A DNA stretch of 64,000 nt from Pedobacter cryoconitis (lineage in GTDB: Bacteria; Bacteroidota; Bacteroidia; Sphingobacteriales; Sphingobacteriaceae). Below, in pieces: positions 7,145 to 16,332 of this stretch. The notes below the pieces were generated by a model, which saw only the letters and a program-made list of their open reading frames with translations, ran no database searches and was not told where the DNA came from. The position numbers were made by a program, and so were the translations under genes. The DNA lies in contig NZ_JACHCC010000005.1 of NCBI RefSeq assembly GCF_014207135.1, forward strand, positions 248,001 through 312,000. Direction: 5' to 3'. Each line of letters opens with the position of its first letter. Within the stretch, counting starts at the first letter, position 1.

Positions 7145-8353
7145 ATGCAGACAAATCCTTCACCTGTACCAGGAAATGAGCTGGAAAGAATACTAAGCCT
7201 GGCAGAATTTGATATTGATTACTCTTCTATGGAGAATAATTTCAAAGATCTGGCGCATTTAGCGGCAAAAATTGCTGGTGCTGAAATATCCCTGGTCAAT
7301 CTGATTGACTCTTTTACACAATGGACCTATTCCAGCTATGGTATTGAAGGTGTTGAGCAAATGCCAAGAGAAGAATCTGTCTGCCAGTATACAATTACTG
7401 GAGATGAATATTTTGAAGTCCCCGACCTGTTATCCGACGATCGTTTTAAAGAAAAATCCTATGTTAGCGGCTCTCCTAATCTCCGTTATTATTTCGGCAT
7501 TCCTTTAACGACTTCTGATGGCTACAATATAGGCTCTCTTTGTGTCCTGGATAAAGACATGAGAAGACAGAGTCCTGAAAAAATTGAACTGCTAAAAATC
7601 GTTGCCGACGAAGTGGTGAACAGGTTAAAAGCATTAAAAGCCATAGACGGATTAAAATACAAACTCAACCAGGTCAAAGACACACAGAAAAAAGTGGCAC
7701 ATGATATCCGTGGCCCTATTGCAGGAATTGTTGGTCTGGCTGCAATTATTGCAGAACAGGGAGATAAAAACAATCTGGATGAAGTTTTGGAATTTATCTC
7801 CATGATCCACAAAAGCGGCAGGTCTGTACTGGAACTTGCCGATGAAATCCTGACAGAAGGAAAAGAGCTTGGACTGAAGGAAAATGAATTTACGCTCCTC
7901 TTATTTAAGGAAAAACTGGAACGTTTATATTTACCTCAGTCAAAGAATAAAAACATCAATTTTCTGGTTAAAGTCAATGAGAAAAACGAGCATATTCCAT
8001 TTATAAAAAATAAGTTGCTTCAGATCACCGGAAACCTGATCTCCAATGCCATGAAATTTACCCCTCAGAATGGCCATGTTACCGTCACCCTTAACCTGGA
8101 AACTGACATCAGTCAGTATAAATTAAAAATAACTGTGGAAGACTCAGGGGTTGGTATGGACAAACATACCATTGATTGTATTATTAACGGAGAAACATCC
8201 TCTACCGCTGGTACCGTCGGTGAAAAAGGGTATGGCTTTGGCCTTTCCCTCGTTAAACACCTGGTTCACAGTCTACATGGCAGTTTTGACATCCATTCTG
8301 AAATCGGGTCCGGTACAACCTTCGAAGTAACTCTCCTGCAAAATCACGCCTAA
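7145..8353 (+). CDS. Soluble GAF-domain sensor histidine kinase
   Basis: A 402-residue protein with ATG at 7145 and no membrane segments. Residues about 15-160 form a GAF domain (AAKIAGAEISLVNLID, YYFGIPLTTSDGYNIGSLCVLD). The HisKA phosphoacceptor is H186 in KKVAHDIRGPIAGIVG. The HATPase domain shows the N box (ISNAMKFTP), G1 box (DSGVGM) and G2 box (GYGFGLSLVKHL). It is a cytoplasmic kinase sensing a small molecule or redox state; no response regulator is adjacent, so it is an orphan kinase here. It follows the tyrosine gene by 5 bases and ends at a strong terminator. Confidence 0.85.
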   Translation: MQTNPSPVPGNELERILSLAEFDIDYSSMENNFKDLAHLAAKIAGAEISLVNLIDSFTQWTYSSYGIEGVEQMPREESVCQYTITGDEYFEVPDLLSDDRFKEKSYVSGSPNLRYYFGIPLTTSDGYNIGSLCVLDKDMRRQSPEKIELLKIVADEVVNRLKALKAIDGLKYKLNQVKDTQKKVAHDIRGPIAGIVGLAAIIAEQGDKNNLDEVLEFISMIHKSGRSVLELADEILTEGKELGLKENEFTLLLFKEKLERLYLPQSKNKNINFLVKVNEKNEHIPFIKNKLLQITGNLISNAMKFTPQNGHVTVTLNLETDISQYKLKITVEDSGVGMDKHTIDCIINGETSSTAGTVGEKGYGFGLSLVKHLVHSLHGSFDIHSEIGSGTTFEVTLLQNHA

Positions 8354-8381
8354 AAACAGGTCATAATTAACCCCACCGGAT

Positions 8382-8436
8382 AAAATCCGCTATGTTTTCG
8401 CTGAAATCTGCGCGAAAACACAGCGGATTTTTATTT
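8382..8436 (+). terminator. Strong Rho-independent terminator
   Basis: A 20-bp stem with one mismatch (8382-8401 with 8412-8431) around a 10-base loop, then a TTATTTTAAA tail. It is 28 bases after the kinase stop. Confidence 0.85.
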
Positions 8437-8507
8437 TAAATTTCTTCTGGGACCTTTTGATTAAACGGTTGTCATGTAAATGAGAAATCGATAAATCAAG
8501 GTATATC

Positions 8508-9308
8508 ATGTTCAAAATATTTTCATCAAAATCCAGAAAGAACCCTTACGGCTGGTTTGGAAATTATTCTTCCTGGGAGGAAGTCATGTCGGCTGCCGAT
8601 GGTTATGATTCGGCTGGTATACTGAACAAAACAAGGGACTCTCTTTTGAGGGTTAAAAATGGAAAGGCTGTTTACGAACGTGATTCCGTACTATTCGACA
8701 AAATAGAATATCCATTCCCGCTACTGACCTGTCTGTTACGCAGCGCCTCTTTGCTACAAAGACCTATTCATGTACTTGACTTTGGCGGATCACTGGGAAG
8801 TACTTACTACCAGGCCAGAAACCTGACAGGCCCAGAGATCTGTTCCAGCTGGAACATTGTAGAACAGGAACACTATGTAACTACCGGTAAAAAACACTTT
8901 GAGGATGACTATTTAAAATTCTACAATAGTATAGATGACTGCCTGCAGGATAAAAAAATCGATCTGGTTTTACTTTCCAGTTCCGTACAATACCTGGAGG
9001 CCCCACATGCTTTTCTCGAAAAACTCGCAGCCTATAACTTCGACTTTATTGTTTTTGACCGTACTGCTTTCCATCACGGCAAACAAGACAGGTTAACCCT
9101 GCAAATTGTACCACCTGAAATATATAAAGCTTCCTATCCTGCCTGGTTTTTCCAGGAAGAAGCTTTTTTAAAACACTACCATCAAACTTACAGGACTATC
9201 TGCGAATTCCCTTCCTATGTGGAAGGAGAAGCAGTGCTTTCTGTCGATCATCAGCCAATTGGTTTTAACAAAGGATTTTACTTAGTAAACACATCATTGT
9301 ATGCTTAA
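8508..9308 (+). CDS. Putative methyltransferase, TIGR04325 family
   Basis: A 266-residue protein with ATG at 8508. It begins with the family signature YGWFGNYSSWEEV and has a SAM-binding-like motif VLDFGGSLGSTYYQ (about residues 88-101), then VLLSSSVQYLEAP and FIVFDRTAFH. These features match the TIGR04325 putative methyltransferase family, often found in polysaccharide or glycan loci. The next gene, a glycosyltransferase, overlaps its end by 8 bases, so the two are translationally coupled. The pair probably modifies and builds a surface glycan; the acceptor is unknown. Confidence 0.75.
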   Translation: MFKIFSSKSRKNPYGWFGNYSSWEEVMSAADGYDSAGILNKTRDSLLRVKNGKAVYERDSVLFDKIEYPFPLLTCLLRSASLLQRPIHVLDFGGSLGSTYYQARNLTGPEICSSWNIVEQEHYVTTGKKHFEDDYLKFYNSIDDCLQDKKIDLVLLSSSVQYLEAPHAFLEKLAAYNFDFIVFDRTAFHHGKQDRLTLQIVPPEIYKASYPAWFFQEEAFLKHYHQTYRTICEFPSYVEGEAVLSVDHQPIGFNKGFYLVNTSLYA

Positions 9309-10329
9309 ATTCTGCACGCTATTCAACACAACCTATCTTTCCCGCGGACTGGCCATGTACAACTCACTGGAACAGCAATGTGAAAGTTTTCATCTGTATA
9401 TATTTGCTTTTGATAATCACTGCTTTGACCTGCTTACCAAAATGGCACTGAAGCATGCAAGTATTATCAATTTAACAGCATTTGAAAACGACAGGCTACT
9501 GGCCATCAAAGATGGGCGTACCGCCGGAGAATATTGCTGGACCTGTGCCTCTTCGACCATCAAATACTGCATTGATAAATATGCACTGGATCACTGTACT
9601 TATATAGATGCAGATTTGTTGTTTTTTAACGATCCAGCCATCCTGCTGAAAGAAATGGGAGAGAAATCAGTATTAATCACTGAACACAGATACACACCTT
9701 GTTATGATCAGTCAGCTACAAGTGGATTATATTGTGTCCAGTTTATGACCTTCAAAAACAACCCTGAGGGAATGGAAGTCCTGAACTGGTGGATTGATGC
9801 CTGTATAGACTGGTGTTTTAACCGTTTTGAAGATAACAAGTTCGGTGATCAAAAATATCTGGATGACTGGACAACACGTTTTGATTGTATCCATGTACTA
9901 AAACATCTTGGCGGTGGTGTTGCCCCCTGGAATGTACAACAATATAATTTTGTGAATACAAGCCGCAGTGTAAAAGGTCAGGAAACAGCTACAGCTAATT
10001 CTTTTGATCTGGTATTTTATCATTTCCATGATTTTCAATATATTAAGGGTAATACTTACCGTTTATCCGCGCCTGTCTATAATTTAGACCGGAATGTGGT
10101 TAAGTCGATTTACAAGCCTTATACTAAGGCCCTTTCGGCAGCAGAATCACAGATATACGCGGTAAATAAAGAAATATCTTCCCATGAATTATCGGATGAT
10201 AATACCTGGATAAGAAAAGTAATCGGAAGATCAGTTGTCTTCTTTTTAATGGGATACTATAAAAACTTTTACAGCAAACGTTCTATGGAATATGGCTTCC
10301 TGAGTATGAAAAGTTTTAGACTTAATTAA
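9301..10329 (+). CDS. Glycosyltransferase with DxD motif (GT-A-like)
   Basis: A 342-residue protein with ATG at 9301, overlapping the methyltransferase by 8 bases. The N-terminus FCTLFNTTYLSRGLAMYNSL and the metal-binding motif D103-A-D105 in TYIDADLLFFNDP resemble GT8-like nucleotide-sugar transferases. Further landmarks are FGDQKYLDDW and GGGVAPWNVQQYNF, typical of enzymes of this type that take sugar donors bound through Mn or Mg. There is no signal peptide; the C-terminus has one hydrophobic stretch (VVFFLMGYY). Donor and acceptor are unknown. No other glycan-synthesis gene is nearby, so this two-gene unit stands alone. Confidence 0.75.
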   Translation: MLKFCTLFNTTYLSRGLAMYNSLEQQCESFHLYIFAFDNHCFDLLTKMALKHASIINLTAFENDRLLAIKDGRTAGEYCWTCASSTIKYCIDKYALDHCTYIDADLLFFNDPAILLKEMGEKSVLITEHRYTPCYDQSATSGLYCVQFMTFKNNPEGMEVLNWWIDACIDWCFNRFEDNKFGDQKYLDDWTTRFDCIHVLKHLGGGVAPWNVQQYNFVNTSRSVKGQETATANSFDLVFYHFHDFQYIKGNTYRLSAPVYNLDRNVVKSIYKPYTKALSAAESQIYAVNKEISSHELSDDNTWIRKVIGRSVVFFLMGYYKNFYSKRSMEYGFLSMKSFRLN

Positions 10330-10366
10330 GCTATAATTAGTATTTTAGCCTTCTGTATCAAAGGGA

Positions 10367-10846
10367 ATGAAGGCCAAAAAAACAAGGTTATATACAACTT
10401 TAGGGAAATTTTCTGTTTTAATGTTCTTTGCATTATTATCATGCAAAAAAACACCATCAGAAGAAACGAGAATTAACCCGCCCGTAAGAAGTTATATCAT
10501 AACGGCAAGGATAGATAAAAAAGGAACGAATACAGATTCAGAGGGGACGGGTGTTTTAAAAGGATCTTATGACGAAGGATCAAAAACGCTGACTTATAAA
10601 CTCGATTTTGAAAATATTCGTCCTACACTAATCACTTTAAGAAGTGGTATTAAAGGATCAGTTGGAGAACTGGTCAGAGAGCTTTACAGAAATAATGGAC
10701 AATCAGCAGTCACAAGTACCCAGGGCTCTTTCAATCTGACCCCGCTACAGGAACGGAACCTGCTGAAAGGATTATGGTTTGTAGCTATAAGTACAACGTT
10801 AGCCTCTCCTGAGATTTCAGGTGTACTAACCTTAAAACAAAAATAA
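10367..10846 (+). CDS. CHRD-domain lipoprotein
   Basis: A 159-residue protein with ATG at 10367 and a lipobox FALLSC with the lipidated Cys at position 26. The mature part (about residues 50-157) follows the CHRD pattern: a glycine-rich strand GVLKGSYDEGSKTLTYKLDFENI and ending EISGVLTLKQK. CHRD domains are beta-rich modules known from chordin and many bacterial surface proteins. It sits 7 bases before the ECF sigma gene, so it may share a transcript with the sigma/FecR/TonB cluster. Function is unknown. Confidence 0.7.
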   Translation: MKAKKTRLYTTLGKFSVLMFFALLSCKKTPSEETRINPPVRSYIITARIDKKGTNTDSEGTGVLKGSYDEGSKTLTYKLDFENIRPTLITLRSGIKGSVGELVRELYRNNGQSAVTSTQGSFNLTPLQERNLLKGLWFVAISTTLASPEISGVLTLKQK

Positions 10847-10853
10847 TTTACGG

Positions 10854-11468
10854 ATGAGCGAGGAACAAAAATACTCTCTTCCGGATGGAGAACAGGAATT
10901 AATAGCTGCGGTAAAAGCGCATGACCGCAAAGCATTTGAGAGACTATATAAACAACATTACAAACAACTGTTTGCACTGGCCTACCGCTATGTTGGTCAG
11001 ACACCGGTTGCCGAAGAAATTGTACATGATGTGTTTCTGACGATCTGGAAAATGGCCGGTCAGCTGGAGATTCAGTCTTCTGTTAAAAGCTATTTATCCA
11101 GGGCGATCATCAACTCATCGCTTAATTATATTAAAAAAGAAAAGATCAAACAGGAGAAGCAGGATGCTTACCTGAAGATCGAAGGCAAAGAAGTTCATGA
11201 AACTGAACAGACCGAAGGCAAGGAATCAATGCTGGACAACCTGGAAAAAGCAATGGCTGTTTTGCCACCTAAATGCAGGGAAGTCATGCATTTAAGCCGT
11301 TTCACTAAAATGAAACAAAAGGAAATTGCGGAACAGCTGAATATATCTGTTAAAACAGTTAAAAATCACCTGACCTACGGTTTTCTAAAATTGAGAGAGC
11401 ATCTAAAAAAGCAGCAGCAAACTTTATTAGTCCTGCTGATGGTACTATATAAATATTGGGGCCAGTAA
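10854..11468 (+). CDS. ECF sigma factor (FecI-like, Bacteroidota RpoE family)
   Basis: A 204-residue protein with ATG at 10854. Region 2 is at about residues 25-90 (AFERLYKQHYKQLFALAYRYV, VHDVFLTIWK) and region 4 at about 125-185, with the helix-turn-helix QKEIAEQLNISVKTVKNHL. A FecR-type anti-sigma gene lies 10 bases downstream and a TonB receptor after that, which is the classical FecI-FecR-FecA surface-signalling arrangement. The C-terminus (QQQTLLVLLMVLYKYWG) is a short hydrophobic tail also seen in Bacteroidota members. It probably directs transcription of the receptor operon. Confidence 0.9.
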   Translation: MSEEQKYSLPDGEQELIAAVKAHDRKAFERLYKQHYKQLFALAYRYVGQTPVAEEIVHDVFLTIWKMAGQLEIQSSVKSYLSRAIINSSLNYIKKEKIKQEKQDAYLKIEGKEVHETEQTEGKESMLDNLEKAMAVLPPKCREVMHLSRFTKMKQKEIAEQLNISVKTVKNHLTYGFLKLREHLKKQQQTLLVLLMVLYKYWGQ

Positions 11469-11478
11469 AAAGCATACC

Positions 11479-12474
11479 ATGAAAGCATTTGAAACTAACG
11501 AAGAATTTATTCACTCTCTGATCATCGATGACCTCGAGGAATCGATCAGTCCGGCGCATAAAATCCTACTCGAAAAATGGAGATCGGAAAGCGAACTTAA
11601 TGAAAAGACTTATCAGGAATTTGTCGAAGTCGAGCAGAATATAAATGAGCTTTACAGCCGCCAGCCTTATACAGCCGAGGCTTCATGGGAGATCCTGGAT
11701 CAGAAAATTGACAGGTTGTCCAGCTCCTGGGAACCGCAGCAAAAAAACAATAACCTTAAAATATGGTATAGTATTGCTGCATCCGTTCTGCTGGTATTTT
11801 CTATCGGGTACTATTTTGCCAATAAAACCTCTTATACAGTAGTTAGCAATGAGCAAAATGCAGCCATCAAAAACATCACCCTTCCGGATGGTACACAGAT
11901 ACAGTTAAACGGCGGAGCCGCGATAAAATATGCTGCCGGAAATTTTAAAACGAACAGAAAACTTCAATTACTGAACGGAGAAATCTTCGTTAAAGTTATA
12001 CATCAGACAAAATATCCGTTCCTGGTTGATCTGGGAGATGTGCGTGCACTCGATCTGGGTACACGTTTCAACATTATCAGACATAACCGGGATATCACCT
12101 TAACCGTTGAAGAAGGTAAAGTCGCCCTGCAACAACCTATGGCTTCTAAATCCATATTACTGATGCCCAGTACGACTGGCCGTTATATTTCATCTACCGG
12201 TAAACTGACGATGGAGAAGAACACCGATGTGAATTATAAATCATGGGTTAGCAAAGAGTTCACATTTAATGAAACACCACTTAGTGAAGTCGTTAAAGAG
12301 CTCAGCAAAGTGTATCAGACAGCTATCACAATTGACGGAAACAAATTAAAATCACGCAAATTAAATGCACATTTACATTATCAGACACCAGATAGCGCCT
12401 TAAAAGTTATTACCGCAACTTTACAATGCCAGTTAACTATACGCGAAGGAGGTTTTATTTTAGCTGAAAATTAA
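11479..12474 (+). CDS. FecR-family anti-sigma factor
   Basis: A 331-residue protein with ATG at 11479. A cytoplasmic N-terminal part (residues 1-94) would hold the sigma factor, one membrane helix lies at about 95-113 (IWYSIAASVLLVFSIGYYF), and the periplasmic FecR domain follows (ITLPDGTQIQLNGGA, RKLQLLNGEIFVKV, LDLGTRFNIIRH). The C-terminal about 70 residues (FNETPLSEVVKELSKVYQ to the end) are the DUF4974/STN-like module. It relays receptor occupancy to the sigma factor encoded just upstream. Confidence 0.9.
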   Translation: MKAFETNEEFIHSLIIDDLEESISPAHKILLEKWRSESELNEKTYQEFVEVEQNINELYSRQPYTAEASWEILDQKIDRLSSSWEPQQKNNNLKIWYSIAASVLLVFSIGYYFANKTSYTVVSNEQNAAIKNITLPDGTQIQLNGGAAIKYAAGNFKTNRKLQLLNGEIFVKVIHQTKYPFLVDLGDVRALDLGTRFNIIRHNRDITLTVEEGKVALQQPMASKSILLMPSTTGRYISSTGKLTMEKNTDVNYKSWVSKEFTFNETPLSEVVKELSKVYQTAITIDGNKLKSRKLNAHLHYQTPDSALKVITATLQCQLTIREGGFILAEN

Positions 12475-12516
12475 AACAGCCTGACCTGAACGGCTCTCTT
12501 CCCTGGTAAAAAATGT

Positions 12517-15060
12517 ATGGTGAATAAAATTTTAGCGTTATTCCTTTTTGTCTGTTTATGGCAACCAGGAAAACTCTATGCTCAGAAAAAAACGGTTCTT
12601 GACAGGCATGTAGATATTAATCTGGGTGCCGACTCAATGATTAATGTCCTGGCTAAATTGCAGGCCAGTACACATACTAATTTTTCTTTTGACCCTGATC
12701 AGCTTAGATCCTATCGTACTCCGGCGCTGCATTTTGTACATGCACCCTTAACAGTAGTACTGCATAAAATTTTCAAGGGAACCCCCTTAAGCTTCTCGCT
12801 GGTTGGAAATGATATTGTGATTACCAGAACCAAACCCCAGGTATGGACTATCCACGGTCATATACGCGACCGCTCTGATGGAGAAGAACTGGTAGGGGCT
12901 ACTGTGTATATCCCAAAACTCAAAGTTGGTGTTATCACTAACCAATACGGTTTTTATTCGCTCAGTGTACCCGAAGGGACTTACGATATACTGATTTCGA
13001 CGCTGGGTTATGAAACCCAGCAGAAATCAATTGTTTTAAATCATGATTTTGAGCTGGAAAGTGAACTTACCGAACAGAGTAAGCTATTACAGGAGATAGA
13101 AATCAAACAAACAGTTACGCCAAATCCGCTGCTGCAAAATGAGCAAAACTTCAGTCCAAAGGCATTAGACCTGAAAGCCTACTATGCAGGAGAAATGGAT
13201 GTGGTCAAAGCTTTACAAATGCAAAACGGGATCAAAGCTATTTCTGAGGGCAGTTCAGGCTTATTTATCAGAGGTGGTAATTCTGATCAGAACCTGATTT
13301 TACTGGATGAAGCGGTAGTCTATAATCCTTCCCATCTGTATGGACTGGTTTCCGTTTTCAACCCCGATGCCATTAACAATCTGCAAGTCTATAAAGATTA
13401 TATCCCAGCTAATTTTGGCGGCAGGCTTTCTTCGGTTATCGTAAACCGAATGGCAGAGGGGAATAATAAAGAGTTCCATGTGAACGGAGGAATTAACCTT
13501 ATGTCTGCCCGGATTGCTGCCGAAGGGCCCATTGTAAAAGATAAGGGCTCCTTTATCGTTGCTTTCAGAAGAAGTTTACTGGATGTCTTCAGGAATAAGT
13601 TCAAACTGTTCAACCCTAACTCCGTTTATTACGATCTGAATGCGAAGGCGAACTATAGGCTCAATAAAAACAACAGTGTTTATTTTTCTGTCTATGCAGG
13701 AAAAGACCGGCTGCTATCTGAGAACTCTTTCCGAAATGACTGGGGCAATATTACCTCTACCCTCCGCTGGAACCATATTTTCAGTTCAAGATTATTCCTG
13801 AACATTTCTGCTATTTATAGTAATTACAGCAACCTGCTGGATCTGAATGCAGATACACTCTCACAGAAAAGTCAATGGAGTACAGGGGTAAAAGATTTCA
13901 CCTTAAAGGCCGATTATACATTTTACAAAAGCCCCACTAACCTGATCAAATTTGGCCTGTCCAGTACTTATCATCAGTTTATCCCCGGACAAACAAAAAA
14001 CAAAGAGGTCAACCAATTTAATATTGCCCGGGCACAATCAGTAGAATCGGCAATTTATTACAACCAGGAAATCTCGTTTGGCAAATCTTTCACATTGAAT
14101 TATGGACTCCGTCTGGGCATGTTCCGGAATGCAGAAGAACGTCTCGATGTCTTTGATCCCCAGGGCAACAGGCTAAATCAGTATGATTACAAAACATTTA
14201 TTAATCCCGAACCCAGGATTAACCTGAGTTACTTACTCAATAATCAAAACCGGATTTATATTACTTATAACCGGAATTATCAATATTTACAGCTGGTTCA
14301 GAACAGTACACTGGCATTTTCTTCCCTGGAGCCCTGGATACCGGCCTCTGCAACGATTGCCCCTCAATATGCCGACTTCTTTTCTGCTGGTTACCGTTAT
14401 TCTACTGAAGGCTATTTATTTTCAACCAGTGCCTATTATAAAAAGATGTCTAACCAGCTGGATCTGGTTGGACATGCCCAGATTATTCAGAATCCGGACA
14501 TCAGAAGCCAGCTCAAAGCCGGTAAATCAGATGCTTATGGTTTTGAAGCTGAGATCAGTAAAACGACAGGTAAATTCACAGGTAGTTTAGCCTATACTTA
14601 TTCCAGGGCATTCCGTACCATCCAGGACATCAATAGTGGCAATAGATTTGCGGCGAATTATGATATCCCTCATGAAATGAAACTGACAGCAACCTATGTT
14701 TTCAATAAACAGTTTTCTGTCCAATCCTTTTTCACCTATTCTACTGGCAGACCTTTAACACTTCCGGTGGGATATTATCAGCATGATGGGATTAATGTAC
14801 CTATCTTTGAGGGAAGAAATACCTCCAGATTCCCGGATTTCAGCAGACTGGATATTTCGGCACAATATAATTTTGAATCTGCTATATCCAGAAAAAGAGC
14901 CCTGGCAAGTACTGTTTCCGTAGGAATATATAATTTATATAATAGAAAAAACCCTTTGTATTACAATTTAACTCCAAGTGCTTCGAATACCACTCAGAAA
15001 AGCTCTTTAGAGTATGCTTTTGGTTTTTTCCCATGGATCGCTTACAGTTTTAAGTTTTAA
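12517..15060 (+). CDS. TonB-dependent receptor with STN signalling domain
   Basis: An 847-residue outer membrane protein. The signal peptide is residues 1-22 (ending KLYAQ). Then follow an STN domain (about 30-105, LAKLQASTHTNFSFDPDQL), a carboxypeptidase-regulatory-like domain (about 110-190, GHIRDRSDGEELVGATV), a plug (about 225-330, SEGSSGLFIRGGNSDQNLILLDEA) and a beta barrel ending in Phe (YSFKF). The STN domain fits direct signalling to the FecR protein encoded upstream. At under 900 residues it is shorter than SusC proteins and is closer to FecA-type receptors. The ligand is unknown. The following lipoprotein starts 1 base after its stop. Confidence 0.85.
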   Translation: MVNKILALFLFVCLWQPGKLYAQKKTVLDRHVDINLGADSMINVLAKLQASTHTNFSFDPDQLRSYRTPALHFVHAPLTVVLHKIFKGTPLSFSLVGNDIVITRTKPQVWTIHGHIRDRSDGEELVGATVYIPKLKVGVITNQYGFYSLSVPEGTYDILISTLGYETQQKSIVLNHDFELESELTEQSKLLQEIEIKQTVTPNPLLQNEQNFSPKALDLKAYYAGEMDVVKALQMQNGIKAISEGSSGLFIRGGNSDQNLILLDEAVVYNPSHLYGLVSVFNPDAINNLQVYKDYIPANFGGRLSSVIVNRMAEGNNKEFHVNGGINLMSARIAAEGPIVKDKGSFIVAFRRSLLDVFRNKFKLFNPNSVYYDLNAKANYRLNKNNSVYFSVYAGKDRLLSENSFRNDWGNITSTLRWNHIFSSRLFLNISAIYSNYSNLLDLNADTLSQKSQWSTGVKDFTLKADYTFYKSPTNLIKFGLSSTYHQFIPGQTKNKEVNQFNIARAQSVESAIYYNQEISFGKSFTLNYGLRLGMFRNAEERLDVFDPQGNRLNQYDYKTFINPEPRINLSYLLNNQNRIYITYNRNYQYLQLVQNSTLAFSSLEPWIPASATIAPQYADFFSAGYRYSTEGYLFSTSAYYKKMSNQLDLVGHAQIIQNPDIRSQLKAGKSDAYGFEAEISKTTGKFTGSLAYTYSRAFRTIQDINSGNRFAANYDIPHEMKLTATYVFNKQFSVQSFFTYSTGRPLTLPVGYYQHDGINVPIFEGRNTSRFPDFSRLDISAQYNFESAISRKRALASTVSVGIYNLYNRKNPLYYNLTPSASNTTQKSSLEYAFGFFPWIAYSFKF

Positions 15061-15061
15061 T

Positions 15062-15895
15062 ATGAAAAGGCTACATTATCTGTTACTCCTAATTCCGGGT
15101 CTGCTGGCTTCCTGTAAAAAGGATGCGGGTAAAGTCTTGTTTAATAAACCAAATAAACAATATGATCTGGCCGTAGAAGGCGGGATCAATACTTTAATAC
15201 GCACCCAGTATATTAAACTGACTAAACCAGCACTGACACCAGATGCCTCACCTACACCTATTTCCAAAGCCGAAGTAATTGTAAATGACAGCAAAGAAGA
15301 CATCGTGTTTAAAGAGACATCTACAGCCGGAGTCTATTCAGCCACGAATAATAACAGTCCGAATTACAACAAGGCATACAAGCTAACCATTCATTTTAAT
15401 AAACAAACCTATACTGCCGTAGATACTTTAAGACAGGTCGTGAATATCGTAGATGATTTTTTGCCGCTTAAGGTTAAGAAAAATGAAAACGGGACTTATG
15501 ACGGAACAATTCCAAAACATACGTTCGGCTACCTGAACCCTAATAAATGGTGGATTAATTATACTGGGGTACCAGCCTGGAACCCTGCTAAATTTGACCA
15601 GATGCAGTATTATAATTACACGCACTTCTTAGGTTCCCCGAATTCTTTATATCCGTTAAATAACCTGAAACGCACCTTCAATTTAATGAGTGAAGATCAG
15701 ATCTTCATTTATAAATTCTCTCTTTCCAAAGAGTATGCAAAATATCTGTACGGTGTTTTCCTGGAAACTGACTGGAATGGTCTTTTCTCTAATGTACCAG
15801 TCAATGTGAATGGTAATATATCAGGAAATGCACAGGGCTATTTTTTCGTTACCGATATTGATTTACGGAAATATAAGGTTAAGGAATTAATCTGA
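15062..15895 (+). CDS. DUF4249-family lipoprotein
   Basis: The ATG at 15062 gives 277 residues; an in-frame start inside the receptor gene is rejected because the lipoprotein signal (LLLLIPGLLASC, Cys at 18) begins here. The mature part (YDLAVEGGINTLIRTQYIKLTKP, then AEVIVNDSKEDIVF and YKLTIHFNKQTYTA) matches DUF4249, a family that regularly follows TonB receptors in Bacteroidota. It is presumably a surface-exposed partner of the receptor, comparable in position to SusD but unrelated in sequence. No terminator is evident; the gene ends 7 bases from the convergent trxA. Confidence 0.8.
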   Translation: MKRLHYLLLLIPGLLASCKKDAGKVLFNKPNKQYDLAVEGGINTLIRTQYIKLTKPALTPDASPTPISKAEVIVNDSKEDIVFKETSTAGVYSATNNNSPNYNKAYKLTIHFNKQTYTAVDTLRQVVNIVDDFLPLKVKKNENGTYDGTIPKHTFGYLNPNKWWINYTGVPAWNPAKFDQMQYYNYTHFLGSPNSLYPLNNLKRTFNLMSEDQIFIYKFSLSKEYAKYLYGVFLETDWNGLFSNVPVNVNGNISGNAQGYFFVTDIDLRKYKVKELI

Positions 15896-15902
15896 TCGTT
15901 TT

Positions 15903-16202
15903 TTATAACAGATGACCTTCTATAATTTCCCGTAACTGACCTGCAGGTATTACGCCGGACTGTCTCCATTTGATCTCGCCATTTCTGAAAAGGATCAACG
16001 TGGGTACACCCTGAATCTGATATTGATTTGAAACTGCAGGATTCTTGTCTACGTCAACTTTTAAAATGGTTGCGCGATCACCTATCATCCCTTTGAGCTG
16101 CTGCAGGATTGGTGCCATCATTTTACAGGGGCCACACCATTCAGCTGAAAAATCCACGAGGACTGGTTTATCTGATTTAATAATATCTGAGAAGTTTGAC
16201 AT
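15903..16202 (-). CDS. trxA: Thioredoxin
   Basis: A 99-residue cytosolic protein with ATG at 16202. The active site is W22-C23-G24-P25-C26, followed by K27, with the usual VPTL cis-proline loop (GVPTLILF). It is a general dithiol reductant fed by thioredoxin reductase, which is not in the window. It is a single gene, with the terminator of the upstream DinB-like gene lying just before it. Confidence 0.9.
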   Translation of the reverse strand: MSNFSDIIKSDKPVLVDFSAEWCGPCKMMAPILQQLKGMIGDRATILKVDVDKNPAVSNQYQIQGVPTLILFRNGEIKWRQSGVIPAGQLREIIEGHLL

Positions 16203-16231
16203 AAACTATGATTTGTAATATAACAATCTAC

Positions 16232-16271
16232 AAAAAAAGAAGCGGGGATCCAACTTTCGCCGTATCCCCGC
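16232..16271 (-). terminator. Terminator of the MFS/DinB-like operon
   Basis: On the minus strand GCGGGGAT (16271-16264) pairs with ATCCCCGC (16249-16242) around a 14-base loop and is followed by TTCTTTTTTTG. It lies 60 bases beyond the stop of the DinB-like gene at 16333. Confidence 0.75.
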
Positions 16272-16332
16272 CATCTAAATTAACGCTCTCGGATATATAG
16301 ACGCTTATATTTTGATATTATTATATATTTTA

